Shown: in pieces, positions 10,401 through 25,400 of the stretch
Layout: each line of letters opens with the position of its first letter
Numbering within the stretch: the stretch's first letter is position 1
NCBI GenBank assembly: GCA_001724265.1
Contig: MEDY01000110.1
Span: forward strand, 1-64,000
DNA: 64,000 nt
DNA from: Rhizaria sp. SCN 62-66
Lineage: Eukaryota; Rhizaria, unplaced
Reading direction: 5' to 3'
Program-made: the position numbers and the translations under genes
The notes under the pieces: generated by a model
What the model saw: the letters and a program-made list of their open reading frames with translations, nothing else
Told to the model about the DNA's origin: nothing
Databases searched by the model: none

Positions 10401-13400
10401 GGAGCGCGGAAGCAGGTCGTCGTACTCACTGCGCTCGCGCTCAGCGCGTGCAAGCTCCGCAGACGCGAGCGCAGTCCACGCAGCAAATGCGCGTGCCGCG
10501 GCAGCACGGGGCAAGGCGAGGCCAGTAGAGCGCAACAGCGTCTCCCAGCCCGCGTCCCCAGCCGTGGTAAGCGCGGGACGCAGCGCGGGCGCGCGGGCAA
10601 GTGCGGCGGCGAGCAAGAGGCGGAGCTCTGCCGCCGGTATGGCGGGTGGCAGCACTGACAGCGAGGCCGCGGACGGAGCTGCGCGCGGCACCAGTGCGGT
10701 AGCGGCCGAGACGGGCGGCGGAAGCGCACGAGCCGCCGCCTTACGAGCGCGCGAACGGACCCGCAGCGAGGCAACAAGTAGCGGGAGCGCACGGGGACGC
10801 CCAGCGTTAGACAGTGCAAGAAGCAGTGTCAGCGAAAGCCCAAGCCAGGGCCGGTCGACAGCTGCGGCAGCGGCACTGCCAACAGTCGATGGATCCGTAA
10901 CGGCAAGCTGCAGCAGAGACACAAAACGACACCGCAGCAGCGCTAAGACGGGCTCAGGTGGCGCTGCAGCAGCCTCAGCAGCAGCAGCCTCAGCAGCGGC
11001 GGCGGCCGCGGCAGCAGCAGACGAGATTTTACCGTCGCTCTTGTTCTTGCTGTTGCCGTTCGCAGTGAGAGAGCGGGATCCAAGCGTGGCGGAGGCTGCA
11101 GCTGCAGCAGCACCTGGGACTGGATCAGGAGGCAAACTAACCGCTGCAGCAACTGCAGCCCTGGCCGCAGCGGCTGCAGCACCGCGTGCATGCGCCGCAG
11201 CCGCAGCCCTCGTGAGCTGTGATGCGGCGATGTCGTCGCTCAATACACTTGTCAACGCGAGTACAGCGCGCGTCGAAGCACCCATGGCACACTCAGTCGG
11301 ATTACGCAGCGTACGCGCAGCAGCGCTGGGATCAAGACTGGCCACAACAGTGTCGACTGCGGTGCCCGCCGCGGCCGCGGCTGCAGCGGCGGACGGGAGG
11401 GCAAGCGGCAGCCAAGAGAGGGCGAGCGAGGCTGGCGCAGCAAGGACTCTATGACGTGCTGCAGCGGCAGTCGCAGCGGCGGCAGCTGCAGCGGCAAGCG
11501 CAGAGGCAGGTGTAGCGGCGTCAACTTCGTTGCCGTCACTTGCACCGGCATTGTTGTCTCCGTCAGCAGCCGTTAGACCAAGGTAGACGGTAACAGATGC
11601 GTGGGTAGCTGTTCCATTGCTGCGCCGCGAGCGCGCTTGCTGCTGCTGCACTTGTTTTTGGCTCAGCACAGCGGCGCGGTGCGCGTCAGCCAATCGTTGT
11701 TGCTGCAGCGCCGGCAACTGCGCGTGGGATGTGAAACCAGTAGAGAGCAAAACCGAAAAAAGGGGGTTCAATGTCGAGAAGCGCAAGCGCAGCGCCTTTT
11801 CTGCCGTGCCCAAGCTGTTCGCAGTGGATCCAGAGATGGGAACGGGAAGCAAAAAGACGTGGCTCGTCTGTAAAGCGTGCGCATGCGCGTGCGCAGCATC
11901 AGCGGCATCGCCAGAGTGGCCATGAGCGCCGTTGTGAGCGTGGCCGTGAGCATCAGCGTCGGCGTGAGCATCCGATGCGAGATGATGTGGACGGTAGCGA
12001 GAGCTTGAGAGACCGTAGTAATAATCGTCGCGGTCATTATAGCCGCTGTCGCCGTCATCACCATCCTCATCTTCGTCCTCGTCCTCGTCTTCATCCGACC
12101 AGCCGTCGTCGCCGTCGCTCTCGCTCTCGCTATCACTTTCGCTCTCTCTTAGTACCTGCACCTGCGCCTGCGCATTTTGTCCTGCGCCTGCGGGCACACT
12201 CCCAGTCCCCACTGCCGCCGTCGCAGCCACTGACGCCACTGATGCGACCCGCGCGCGTTTGCGTTCTTCCCTCGCGGTACGCCTCTCTTCGCGGTCTAGC
12301 CGCCGCATCTCCCGCGCAACAACACGCGTCACGCTCACTTCGGCCTTGCGCCAAATGCGGACGCGCGCGGCGCCCTCACCACTAAACCCGGTCGCATCGC
12401 GCACCGCGCGCCCTTGCTCCGCAGCGGCCTCAGCGCGCGCAGCAGCGCGCTCCGCACGCGCGCGCGCAGCCGCAGCTTCGCGGTCGCGCGCCTTGGCGGC
12501 AGAGCGGGCAGCGATGCGCTCACGGAATTGAGCGTCGGCAGCGGCGATCGCAGCGGCAGCGGCTGCGGTCACTTCAGCAGCTGCATCACTCGGTGCATGA
12601 GTCTCAGACCCCACACTCGCAGCTGTTGTTGTCACAGACACAGTGGACGCTGCTGTGGATGCAGTGGCATCAGTCGGCGTGGCCACAGGAGCGTTACTTC
12701 CAAGAGTCGCAACGGCGACAGGAGCAGGCTTGCTCGCAGTGGCAAAGAACGACGAAGACTGCTGCGGATGATACTTATGATCCTGTGTACGTGAGTTAGA
12801 GTGACCGTAGCCACCGTACTTGTGTTCATGCTCATCAGCGTCGCCGTCAACGTGGTGAACAACGAGGTTAGCAGTGTCGTTGTAGACAGCAGTGCCTGCA
12901 GCGGCAGCGAACACGCGACGGGGCCGCTGCAGCGCTGGGGGCAGTCCAAGGCCGTACTTTCCAGCATCAGCGCTTGCGGCAGCAGATGCGGCCTTGCGTT
13001 GCTGTAGCTGAGTCAGAGGCGGGAGCAAGGACATGACCCCCGACTCTTCCGACTTTAGCACACGCACACGCCCCATCTCGCCGATGCCAAGACTCTTGTC
13101 AGTCTGCGACGGCAATTGCGACCAGGGCGCTGAGATACGAGCTGCGAGGGGCAGCAAATAGCCCTCAAGCAGCACGAGTGCGCGCTGCCACTCTAGCGGG
13201 TTGCGACGCCACGCGCGATCAACGGTAGCACGGCCCCACTCAGGCAAAACACCGGTACTTGCACTGGCACCAATAGAGTGACTATGAGCAAGTGAGATGA
13301 TAAGTGCGGTTGCGTCGATGTCCGTGGTGGCGCCTGAATAGATTGCATTGCCGACAACAGGTAAAGCATCAACAGTGGCGGCCGCGGCAGCAAGAGGGCG

Positions 13401-16400
13401 CGCTGCGGCAGCGTCTGCGCCCAAAAGCGAGACCCACAACGACCACGGAGAAGCTGCCGACGGCGCGGCGAGCAGCGGTGGCAGCGGGACAGTCGGCTGC
13501 GCGCTGATGCCTCCGCTCCGAGCACGGCTGTCGTAGTGTTGCTGCGGCTGCTGCTGTCCGGCGCAGTTCGAGGCAACCGCGGGCAAGAGAGCGGGGGGAA
13601 TAGCTGCCCACGCGTCTCCACCAAGTGTACCAATGTACGGTGCCACAACAGAGGCATACGCGGCGGCGACAACGGCGCATGCACGCGAACGAGCTGCAAT
13701 GCTGTCAGTGGGACTGCTGTTCATGTCACTGTTGGTGTCAGCGCTCGAATTGGCGTCTGGCGCGTCGACGGCGTTCGTGACCGTCGGGAGAAGAAGCGCA
13801 GGATGGCAGTGACGCAAAGAGCGCGGGCCTAAAACGCGACCCTTGCTCGTCTTATTGTTGTTACGCCGCCCCTGACAACGCCGTTGTTTGCTATCTTCGT
13901 CGCGAGGTGATTCAGCATTATTCGTATCATTCTCGCCAAGAGAAAGAGCGGAGAGCGCGGGCACAGAGGCAAGCACTGGTACCTCTGCTACAGCAGTGGC
14001 AGCTTCCCAAACACCGGTGTACCGGCCCGCGTAAGCATCACCAGCAGCAGATGTCGACAAGACCACAGCAGCGCCAGCGTCGACGTTGTTACTGTTGCTA
14101 TTATTGCCGTTGTTAATAAGCAACGCCGGGAACGGAGACACCTCCATCGGCACTGACTCCATACTGGCTGCCGCCGTGTTAGCGGCAGGCGCAATGGCGG
14201 GAGCAGGCGTCGGGGCAGCCGCGGCAAGAGCCATGGGGTCAGGCAGCAAGTGCCGTGCACGAATCGACTGTGCGACGCGTAAACGCAGGTCGCGGTCTGT
14301 TGTTGCGTTGAGAATCGCAGGTCCTGACAGGGCAGACGCCGTAGTTGAGCTGGAGTTTGTGGCGGGAACAATAGGACTGAAGACAGTGGCAACAGGCGCG
14401 GGAAGATGTGGCGCGTACAGTGAGTGCATAGCGTCTAAATGATCATGGAGCCACTTGGACTTCAAGAACAACAGCAACGTGTGGGCGTTGAGATCGTTTG
14501 AGTTGTCATCATCGTCATCACCGTCGCTGTCAGCATCGTTATCATCATCATTCTGCTCATCACGCTTGAGTGTGTTCACGCTCGTGCGGGACTCTGCTGC
14601 GTTGGCGTCATACTCAAAGCTGACTGTCTTCGACATCACCCTGCCAGTACCGTTGGCGACCGTGCTGCCAGTCGTTGTATTGGCAGCACTAGCAATGCGA
14701 GGACTCGAGGTCGTTTCGTTGTCATTCTCAGCGTCGGACTCAAGGCCGACAGCGGTGGCAAGGCCCTCGTGCGCAACTGCAACTGAGTACGGGTCCGTAA
14801 TCAACCCCTTGGACTGCCCACTGGAATTTGCACTCGTGGCACTTGCAGCGCGCGGGGTACTTGCGCTGGCCCCGGTGGCCTCAGTAGTGGTGTCAGAGCG
14901 CGCATGAGACGAGTCGGGGCGCGAACGACCGTAGCCGTAGCCGCCAAAGACGGTGTAGCCACCAGCGCCAAGACCAAGTCCTTGTCCCATGCCCTGCTGC
15001 TCATTCGCGTTACCAGCACCGCTGGCACCGCGGAGCCGAAGCCGAATACCGGTGCGCCGACGTTCGCGTCGCAGCCTGCGTAGCTCGTGACGGACAGCAA
15101 CAAAGCACACAAACGCGTCACACAAGTGCCGGAAAAGAGTGAACACGCGCGACTGCAGCGTTGTTTGCGCGGAAGTTAAGCCTCCGACAAGGGCAACAGC
15201 AGCGAGTCCACCGGCGTCAGCCAGAGAAGACGGCGTTGCGTCCGCAGCGTCAGCGGCTGCAGCGGCAAGAGCGGCTGCGGAAGGTGCAGCCGCAGCGCAG
15301 AGAGTTTCATCACCCTCTCCGTTGTCGCCGTTTTCACCAGCACTGCTGCCGTTGCCACTAGGGCCGGAGACGCTGCCGCTGCGCCCACTGCGCGCACCAT
15401 TCCCGTTCAAAGAGCTTGATGTGGTTGCTGTGGTGAGCAGCAGGGCAAGGCGCTGTTGCAAAGTCAGTGGGAGCGTGCCATCAAGCAAGGACGCAAACAT
15501 CGCGCTGCCGACACTCGCACTGACACTAGAATTGGCGTGAGAACTCGATCTTTGAACCTGCTGCGCGCGGGGCGCGGCACTCTGTGACGCTGAAGACACT
15601 GCCATCGGCCAGGCGCCGCTATAAAGAGCGCGCGTGAGGTGCGCAGAAACAGCGGCGGCGGCAGCCACGGCGCGGGGGCCGGCAACAGCAACAGGCCCGC
15701 GAGGAACGCCCGCAGCACCGAGAGTTGTGGCCAGCGCAGGCGCGGCGGCGGCGCGGCGGGCCTCAGCGTGTGCGGTGTCCATCATCGCGTTGCTAACGCG
15801 GATAGCGTGCAAGTGCGCCTCTACAAGTCGCGACTGCGCAACTAGAGCTGGTTCCGCAGTGTCGTCTGCGACAGGGGCTGCAGCCAGCGAGAGCTGCGGC
15901 TGCGGGGATGCGGCGGGGCCTAACGCTAGGAGCGCGGCGAGCGTCTCATGGAACGCCTCCAGGCCCTGCGTCGCGGCGGCTGATAGCAGCGATGGTGGCG
16001 CGAGCAGCGCAAGCGTTTGTGCCGCTGTTTCCGCAGCTGCAGCAACTGGCGCGGCACCAGCGAGAGACAGAAAGTCGCTGCCGGTCACTGTGTAGGGCAA
16101 CGCGGCAGCAGGAGAGAGCCAGCGGCCACCACAGGCAGCAGTGTCACCACCAGGCAGGCGCAGTGCGTATACGGGCCTGGAACTTTGACTCGCGGCGGGA
16201 CCACTTGCACTGACGCTGACGCCGGCGGGCGCATTAAGCATTGTGGAAACTCCCACTGCAGCAGAAGCCACGGATGCACGCGGAGGCCGGCTATAGCAGC
16301 GTAACGGCAGAGGATCTGCATGTACGTTAAAGGCCACAACACCAGAGTCATCGCTCGCACTGCTATAATTGCTCTGGTGACTAAAACTAAGATGCGTTGT

Positions 16401-19400
16401 TGTCGCGGGCGCAGCGATCGTGCACTCAGAAAGACCATGTCTCTGCTGCCACAGCCGCGCATACGCTTGTGACTGCGCAGCGTTGGCTATTGCTGCATTC
16501 ATCAGGCCAGCGCGCGAGTGGGCGGGAGCCGACAAAGCCCGGAGAGCGCGGGATGCCGCTGCACCAACAGTCGTAGTCACTCCCGCCGCGGCGGCAGCGG
16601 CAGCGGCGGCCGCAGCGGTGGCTGTCTGACTCGCCGGCAGTTGCCATGCAGGGCAATGCCAGTGCGGTGCTGCAGCCAGCGCAGCAGTCGCTCTTCCGAA
16701 GACGCCACCGGCACCAACGTAACCACCACCGCTGCGCAACACAGCCTCCGCCTCGGCGTCAGCTTCGCCCAGTGTCGGGTTGGAGCTTGCGTCGGCAAGT
16801 GCAGCAGCAGAGGCGGGAAGCTCGTCCGTAACTGCAGCTGCATAGGGCGACGAGCCCACGGCAACAGCAAGCGAAGCAGCGGTGTGCGCATCCAGTAAGA
16901 GCACAAACGGAGAGCCGGCAGAGCCGGGCGCGACAGTAAGTGCGGATTGCACTGCCCAGCCACGGCGGGCTGCGCGGCGCAAGGGCGCGTTCAGAGCGCT
17001 AAGTGCGCGCGAAACGGCGTCAAAAGCGCCACCGACGCATGGGAGTGGAGAAATAACAACAGACATATCATTTTTGAGGTTGCCACCGACGCTGGTCACA
17101 GCCACGACGCTTGCAGTCGCTGTTGTTGTGACAAAGCGCACAAGAGAAGAAAGCGTGTGGCCGGGCGGCAGCGACTTGATAACGCTCAGCGGCACCGCGG
17201 AAGGCCCTTCGAGCGCTGCTGGTGGGGCACCATCAACGAGCAGCTCCTTGGGGAATGAAGCTGCGACAGGACGTACTGGCACAGCAGCGGTCGCTGTTGA
17301 GCTCGCAGAATTGGCATGAACGGATGCGGTGGCCACTGACGCCTCAGTGCGAGGAATCAACGGCCGATGACCGAGCGCTGTAACAGCCTGCGGGACCAAT
17401 GCTGCGGGTGAGGTAAGCGTGGCAAGCGCTGTTGACAGCCACAGTCGGAGCGCAGGCCGCAGCGACGAGAGCGACCGCGAGCGCCAGTCAACTCGACTCG
17501 CTCCCGTAGCCCTCTGACTTGCGCTTGCTGCGGCTGCGGCAGCTGCAGCAGCGGCGACGGCCGCAGAGGCTGAAGCGGGAGCAAGCGCTGCTGCGCCAAC
17601 AACGCCCACAGTCGCGTTATCGGTTATTGTAGAGGAGTTGGAAGCAGCAGGAGCGGTGTACAAAGGCTCATCAATCGCGGCTTGAGTTGGAGCAGCGCAA
17701 TGAGTCGCGGCCTCAGCTGCAGCCGCGAGCGCAAGAGCAAGCGCGTGGTGCGCCGCGTGGCGCTGCTGGTCCACAACAGCCAAGACATCACTCACAGTGC
17801 AGTCCCACGGGAGCGCTAGCACAGCGCGTGCGGAAGCGGAGAGACACTCAAGAAAGACGGAGTGCACTGACAACAGCGGTGCGAGGCGACGAGGCACGCT
17901 TTGCACGCAGAGACTGCGGACGCGAATGCCGGTGATGTTGCTGCCGACAACACCACTGCCAGCAGCAGGCACTGCAGCAGTGGAGTTAGCTGATGTAGAG
18001 GCAGCAGACACACGTGTCGTCATCGCAATTGCACACTGTTGTTGCTGCTGCTGTTGTTGTGATTGCGTCTGCGTTTGTGATTGCGATTGAGGTTGCACTT
18101 GCGAGCGGGCGCTCGAGTTGCCAGAAGTAGCAACCCACCTGGCGACCTGCGATGGGCTCATCGCAATAGCTCCGGCATATCCGGAGCCAACACTTGGCGT
18201 CGCCCCACCTGCAGCTACGGTCTCAACATCAGCTGCAGCGGCAATCCGCACAGTGGCCGCATACGAAGCCCACGTCGCGCAGACGTCAGACCACGCGCGG
18301 CGGCACGCGAGGTCGAGCTGTATCGCCGCAGGGTCAACGCAGTCGCCTGGAGTTGCAAGCAGCACAGCAATGTCAGCTGCAGCAGGAGCGCCAGAAAGGA
18401 GAGAAAGACGCTGCGTAATGCTGCGAGCCGCACGGGCAAGATCAAGGCGCGCCTGGGCATCAAGAGGGACAGAGCCGGCAGCGTCGCCACAAGAAACACC
18501 AAAGGGATCAACTAAGGCCGACGTGGATCGCGGGATGCTAGAACCAATGTTCGCACCAGAGGTGGATGCAGCTGTGCTTGTGGAGGCGGTGATTGCACTC
18601 AGCAGTACGGTCGGAGCAAGCAAGTGCAGAAGTCCTGAGGGAAAAAGTTGTTTCGCTTCCTCCTTTTGCAGCTCTGTGAGCACAGCTGCCGCGGACAGAG
18701 ACGAGCCGCCACTGGCCGCATAAGACGTCGTCGCAGCAGCGGATGCCGAGGACGAGGTCGAAGTAGCCCCACTGTGAGCGCAAGCGGAGAGGTACTGAGT
18801 GGCGAACGCGGCGGCAAAGTGGCTTGCGTCAGCAGCGGCACCTGGGCCAGTGTAGAGCACAGTCGGCAGCAGCACCATGGGGGCCGCAGCAGTCGCAGGC
18901 ACACCGCTCGCGCTTGTACTCACGCCAGGAGCAGAGCCTGTGACAGCTGCGGCTGCGACATTGCCAACATGAGCAAACTGAGCGTCAGCAGCTGCTGCAG
19001 CAGCGGCGTTAGCAGCGGCCGCAAAAGGCGCAGCAACCACCACAGTCGCAGTCAGCGCGCCCCACTGCGAGCCCACGTGTTGCCTGCGCAGCAGGGATGT
19101 CTCCGCCGCGTAAACTGTGACGGCAAGTGCAGACAGCAATGCACGTGCATAGGTTGACGCAGCAGAGTCTTCTGTGGCAGAGTCACTCGCGGCCAGACGG
19201 GCGCGGTGGCGTGCGCGCTCCTTTAGCGGGGCAAGACATAGAAAAGACAGCGACGTCAGGCCGCCGCGCACAACCAGCCGCGGGAAACGTGCATGTTGCG
19301 CGGCGCGTGAAGCAGCCTCTGTGCGCTGTGCAGTCACCCACGCAAGCTTTCGCTTTGTAATCGCAGCCGTTGTGTCAGCCGCGGCGATAACAGACTGCAG

Positions 19401-22400
19401 CGGCGCAACCGCGCCTGCCCGCGCCTGGGCTACGACGGCAGCGGCAGCGGCGGTCGTTGTCGCGCTCACGGATGAATGGGGAACGGGCAAAGGCGCGGTA
19501 AGCCCGCAGACTGCCCACAGCGAGGCAAGTGGAGGAACGAGCGACGGCGCTCCCACCATCACGCTCTGTCCGCCGCCAGCAACGCTGGCGCGTTGAGAAG
19601 CGCAAAGTGCACCAGAGTCAGAGGATGTGCGCGTGTGGCGGGGTGACTTAGCTCCAGATAAAGCGCTCGTACTGGTGTTGTTGACATTAGCGCCGCTCGA
19701 GGCAACCTGGGCAAAGGGACTGTACTGAGTCGATGAGTTGCGGGGATGAGCCGCAGGCCCAGGTTTGCGCTTCTGCTGCTGTTGTTGCTGCTGTTGCGGA
19801 AGGGCCATTTGCTGGCGATCAACTGCGTAACTGCACACAACAGCACCGTCACCTTCAGCTTTAAAAACAGTGCTTGCATCACTGTCCGCAGCGTCAACGT
19901 CACACGAGGCGGGTGCAGTGTCCGTCATAAGAACAGCATGCGCTTGCGTCACCAGTGACAGCGCACGCGCGTGCGCTTGTTGTGTCTCCGCGGCCAGCCT
20001 GATTACGGCTAGCGGCGTCGCGGCGCATGTGCTCGCTTCGACTGCTGTGGCTTTGCGAGGGAGTGAGAAAAGCACGAATGGTGACCTCAGTGTTGTGAGA
20101 CTCTGCAGAGGCACATGAAGCTCGCGCTCGAGGTCGGTGATGGTGAGCTTGCCAATCTCGTCTACGCATGACGCAGGCACTGGAGTCGGCCGCCATAACG
20201 CAGCGCGAGGAGAGTACAACGCACCGAGGCCGCAGTGCCGTGCCCACGCCGCACACGCACTCGCAGCGGCTGCAACTGCGGTGGTAGCTGCGGCGGGCGA
20301 GAGCGCAGAAAGGCGCGACAGGTCCAATGGATCACTGGAGGCAGCAATCAGCCGGTCGAACGCACCCGGAGTCCCTGCGGCAGCGGCGGTCCAAAGCAAT
20401 GAGGCAGAGCCACTGCCACCGCTGGTAAGCGCAATAGACAATGCGTCAGCCGTCGGCGTCGCATCGTCATCACCGCGACCCCACGGCATGCTCAAGAAGG
20501 GGTTGCTCACAAGAGCGTCGTTTTCTTCGTTTGTACGAGAGTTGCTTGGCGCATTCAGAGTACTTCCGGCCGCCGCACTGTCATTGTCGTCACTGGCAAT
20601 AGAAGCAAAAACAGAGAATGTCTTTCCGTCATTTTTACCATGCATTGTACTCGCACGCGCGGCTCCACCAGTAGGTCGAGCCATTACAACACCCGCAGCT
20701 GCAGAGCCCGCAGCAGCATTCGCAGCCGCACCGGTACCAGTGCCCCGTCCAGCGCCGCGCGCGCCTCCGCTCGCACCGCCACCGTCGAGCGCATGTGCAG
20801 CGGATAACGCGCGCGTTGCCAAGAGGGTGCGCGGGTCAGCGATGTTGAAGTAAGCCGCCTGCGCGTGATACACACGCGTCGCAATCTGACTCTCAACCGA
20901 AGCCTGCAGCAGCGCGCGGCGGAAAGTCATGGCGTCGAGGGCGTTTAGCGCCTCGGGCATCGGGAACGCGGTCACGGCGGCGGAGAGCGCAGGTGTTGGG
21001 GTGAGAATAGAGCTTGCACTTGTTGAGTTTGAGCTCACACTGCCACCACTGTTGTATAACGGCCCCTGCAGGTTAGTGGCACCTGCCGCAGTGGCTGCAG
21101 CAGTGGCGGCAGTCGTAGTAGCTTTCGCGTTGGCGGCCAGATTCGCCGCATCTCTGCGGTTCTGCATTGTGCCATCACCAGCGCTGGTCGCATTGGACGC
21201 CGCAGAAACTGCAGATGCTGCTGTAGCAACAGCGGCCGCAGCAGCGCGCAAGCTCGCAGCATCCAACGCTGCCGCAGTGCCAGCGCTAACCGCACTCGCG
21301 ATCGCACCGGAAAGGTTGGCGTCGTTGCCAGGAGGAGGCTTGGCCCGAGCACCAGCTTTGCGCGCCGCGCGGCCCGCAGCGCCGCCGGCAGTGACGCCGT
21401 CGCCGGCAGACACAAGCGCGGCCTCCGCGGCTTGCGTAGCAGCAAGCGCTTGCGCCTGCGCCTTGACTGCGGCGCGGAGCTCGCGCGTGGCGCGGCGGTG
21501 CGCGAGCGAGCGGACAGTGGTGATGACAATAGCGGGGGACGTCAGAGCCGCGTGCGACCACAGCGACGCCAGAGTTGAAGGCTCACGGTGACCGGAGGAG
21601 AGCGCAAACGGAGCAGCGCTGGCAAGAGAAGACGCGGCGACTGTGCGCAGGACTTCGACAGCTGCGGCGGCGATGTGGTGCGAGCGCTCGAAGCGGGTCA
21701 GGCAGAACTCATTGGGTGACTGCATGGTTTGTGCAAGCATGTCATCTACTGGAGCAGCATTTCTACCACTCGGGGTACTGGTCCCCTTGTTAGAGTGAGC
21801 GTTCGTGATATCGGAGAGAGAGGCTGAGTCAGCGGGAGAAACAGCAGACGCGAGCATTGCACGCGTGAGTGCGCGACCCTTGATCGGCGCGAACACCCAC
21901 CCGTCTCCGTCAATCACACCCATGGCCGCGTTCATGCGGCCGCCGTGTCCCAGCGCCAGCGCTGATGCAGTGTCAGAACCACCGCCCGTTGCAGGCGCCA
22001 CAGACACGCGCGCTGCAGCGCCCCAGCCACTGTGCGCACCACTCTTGTTCCCGATCTTCGCAGCAGAAGCCGCGGATGCCGCGGCAACACGAGAGGCGAC
22101 AGCGGCCGCAACTGGGGCGCGGCCCGGCGCACCGCCCGCAGCGACCGCGGCGGCTGCGTCCGCTTCCGCGGTCGTGACCAAAGCGCGGCGTCGCGGAGGC
22201 AGTGCTGGGAGGCCGGCCATTGGGAACATTTGCTCTGTCAGCGGTGATCGTTGCAGCTGCAGTCGCGGCGGCGCGTCAGTGAGCGCGTTATGCGTGGGAC
22301 AAAGACGAGAACGCGTATCAAGCTGATTCGCGCCGGCCGACTGCGACAGTGCGGTGGGAGCGGCGTCGGCGGATGAAGAGAAGGCAGTTGTCGCATGCGC

Positions 22401-25400
22401 ACTGTCGGCCGCGTCGGCGGCAGCCGCGGCAGCGGATGCGGCTGAAGCGGCCTCGTTGGTGAACGCGAGCAAGTAGTCAACACTGGCGGCGTAGATCAAA
22501 GGCAGGAAGTCTAAGTACCTGCGCGTGAGCGCCACGAATGGCTCCGGCGAGTACATCGTCTCTGTCGCCGACGTCGCAGCTGCGGCAAACAGCGCACGCG
22601 CCTCTGCGTCGGCAGCGAGCGGTGACAGCGCCGCAAGCGCGACCGAGTCCGGAGCCGTGGCATCGCTCTGCTTCGCCACAATGCGCGTCGCAAACGTGTA
22701 CACGCGCGGCGGCTGCGGCGGCTGCGGCCAGATGAGACGGTTGCGCCGCGGCTGCAGCTCCAGCAAGCGCGCTTCAGCGGCCGCAGTGGCATCAGCAACG
22801 CTGCCAACAGCGGCTAGCGCGGGCAGCAGCTCCACCAGCCCCGCCGGCCTACGCGGCGCCGGGAGCGGCGGGGCGAGGACTGCACCCGCAGCGGGCACCA
22901 CTGCCGTCGCTGCGGCGCACGCAGCAGCCGCCTCATCAGCAGTGGCTGCGCCACCGAGCGCCGCGCCGGGGCCCAGCGCAGCCGCCGCGGCGTCGGAGTC
23001 ACCATTGGCGTCAATCTGCAGCCAGGCAGACGCGGGCTCGTAGCCGCTGCCACGCGCGCGGGCGCGGGCCAGAGCGCCGCGATGCGCAGTGACTGCGGCG
23101 GCCACATCGCTCGGCAAGCCGTCCGTGGCGAGAGCGCCCGCGGTTGCGGGGCCCGTCGCAGAGACTGCGATAGCCGCCGCGGCAGAGGAGGCGAGCGTGG
23201 CGTGCGCGACCGCAGTCGCCGTGGCGTTGGGACGACCGTTCGCGTTCGCGTTGGCGAGTGTGGGAAGCAAGCGCAGAGACAGCGGTTGTGATGCAGACTC
23301 CGCGGTGCCGGCAGCGTAGCGCCAACCTGCGGGTCCGTAGCGGTCCTCGCTCCCGCTGACAAGCGCAGTGTACATCTCTGAGTGGTCATCTTTATAGACA
23401 CACCGGCAGCTGCCTAAACTGCTGGTTGCGCTACTGCTCGTCTGCGTAGACATATTCGAGTGGGTGTAACGAGAGCAGATGGGTGCAAACCGGTCAAACG
23501 GACGCGCCGGATAATACACGACAGTCTCTAGCGGCGTATACAGCGTGAATGTCGCAGACACAGCGCCGCCGGGAGCACACGATGACAGCATCGAGCCGTT
23601 CCCGTCGTTAAAGCTTGCTGCGACTGCGCTCAGGACTACGCCTGAGTTACCGAGGGGAGCAGCAGGAAAGCGCGCTGCGTGCACGGCCGCGGCGACTGCG
23701 GCTGCAGTGGTGTTGCTGCAGCTAGCGGTAAGAGCGGTGGCCGGGGTGACTGGCGGGGGCATCAGCTGGCCGTAGCGGCCGGTCGCGCGCAACGACAGAG
23801 ACTGACGTGACCGCGGACCGGCGGCGACACTCGCGCCACCCGGGCCCGCAAGGCCGAGTTCGCTCGCAGCAGCGACTGCGGCCGCCGCTGCAGCTGCAGC
23901 GGGTGAAGCCGCTAGCTGTGCCCGCCACGGTTCTCCGTCCGTCGCCGCTGCGCGCTCGCAGTCAGTCAAAAGGTCAAGACTGCAGTGCAGCGCGGCGGCG
24001 CGCGCACGGAGTACGGTGGCGTCGAGCGAGATCTGCGCGAGCGGCCAGGCGAGGCGCGCGGGCGGTGGGCGCGGCGCTGGAGCAGTGAACGGCAGCAAGA
24101 ACACTGGCGGTAACGGCGGGGGTAGTGCTGTTGCCGCAGCAGCTGCGGCCGAGGCGTGCGTGCCCTCGGGCCTGTTCGCAACTGCAGTGGCGGCAAGGAC
24201 GGACGCAGTTTGCGCCTGGTACTCCGCCAGCGCGGGCACGGCGCGAAGCGCAGACGCCGGGACGAAGCCAGTACCGGAAAAGTAGGCAGCAAAGAACTGC
24301 TGGTTCTCAACAGCTTCGCGCTCAGCGAGCCCGCTAACGACATGCATGTCTGCCGAGGGCGCCGAGTCAACTGTAGGCCGCGCGGCAACAATAGCGGCAA
24401 CGCGGCGCGCGATGTCGCGAGCCGCAGAGGGGTCGGCGCAGTGCGGCAGAGCACGCGTGACGGCGTCAAGCAAGGCCTTCTTGCCGCATTGGTACTCGTA
24501 TTCGCGCTCCCAAGTCGCCAGCAGCAGCGATAAACGGTCGCAGCCTGTCTCAAAGTCAAGCCGCGTGTGCTCCGCGGCGGCCAAAGCGGCAGGCCCCATG
24601 CGCGCGGCCGCGCCCAGCGCCTCCGCATCAGCCTCAGCAACGGCTTGAGTGCGCGGATCGCTGTGCCGCGCGGAAGGAAGATCCTCTGCGCTCGCAGCGA
24701 GCGTCGCTGCAAGCGTCGCAACGGCGGTTGCAAGAGCTGCACGCCAACCGCGCGTGCCTGTGGCGGCGGCGACCTCCTCATCGTTCTCACAGGCTCCAGC
24801 ACCGGCCCCAGTGGGTGCGGGTGTGGTGGCATCGGTCGATGAGGCGGGCAGCGGGGCGTCCGCAGTGTTGACAGCAACGCGCTGGACACGGCCGTGCGCA
24901 CCAACGCGAAGTCGCAGCGCGTGGCGCGCGGCTTCCTTAGAAGCCAAGACGGCGTCGACCGAGGGAACGGGGCGCAAGGCGAGCCCGGTGCCGAAGGAGA
25001 AGCCGGATGACGACGAAGATGATGCTGCCGCCACCGCAGCTGTAGCGTTGTTCACAGTGCCAGTAGCGATCATGTTCGCATTGGTGTTGTCAAGCGGCGT
25101 GGTCGTTGCGAGCGAGGTAGTGACTGAAAGAGGCGAGGTAGAGGTAGGGAGAGCGGGCGGACGGTAGCGACGAATGTCACGCGATGACATCGCGAGCAAA
25201 CGAGACACAGCGCGCCCAGCGGCCGCGACGGCAGAGCGGCGCTGGCGCATAGGACACTCGTTGTCAACATAACCAGAAGCGAAACGGCTATCCTCATCAC
25301 TGCCGTTGCTTTTAGCGTCTTCATCGGCTGTATCAGGAGAAGAAGCAAATCGTGATGTCAGCGATGCAAGCTCGTTAAGCGAAACAAAGCACATGCCCTC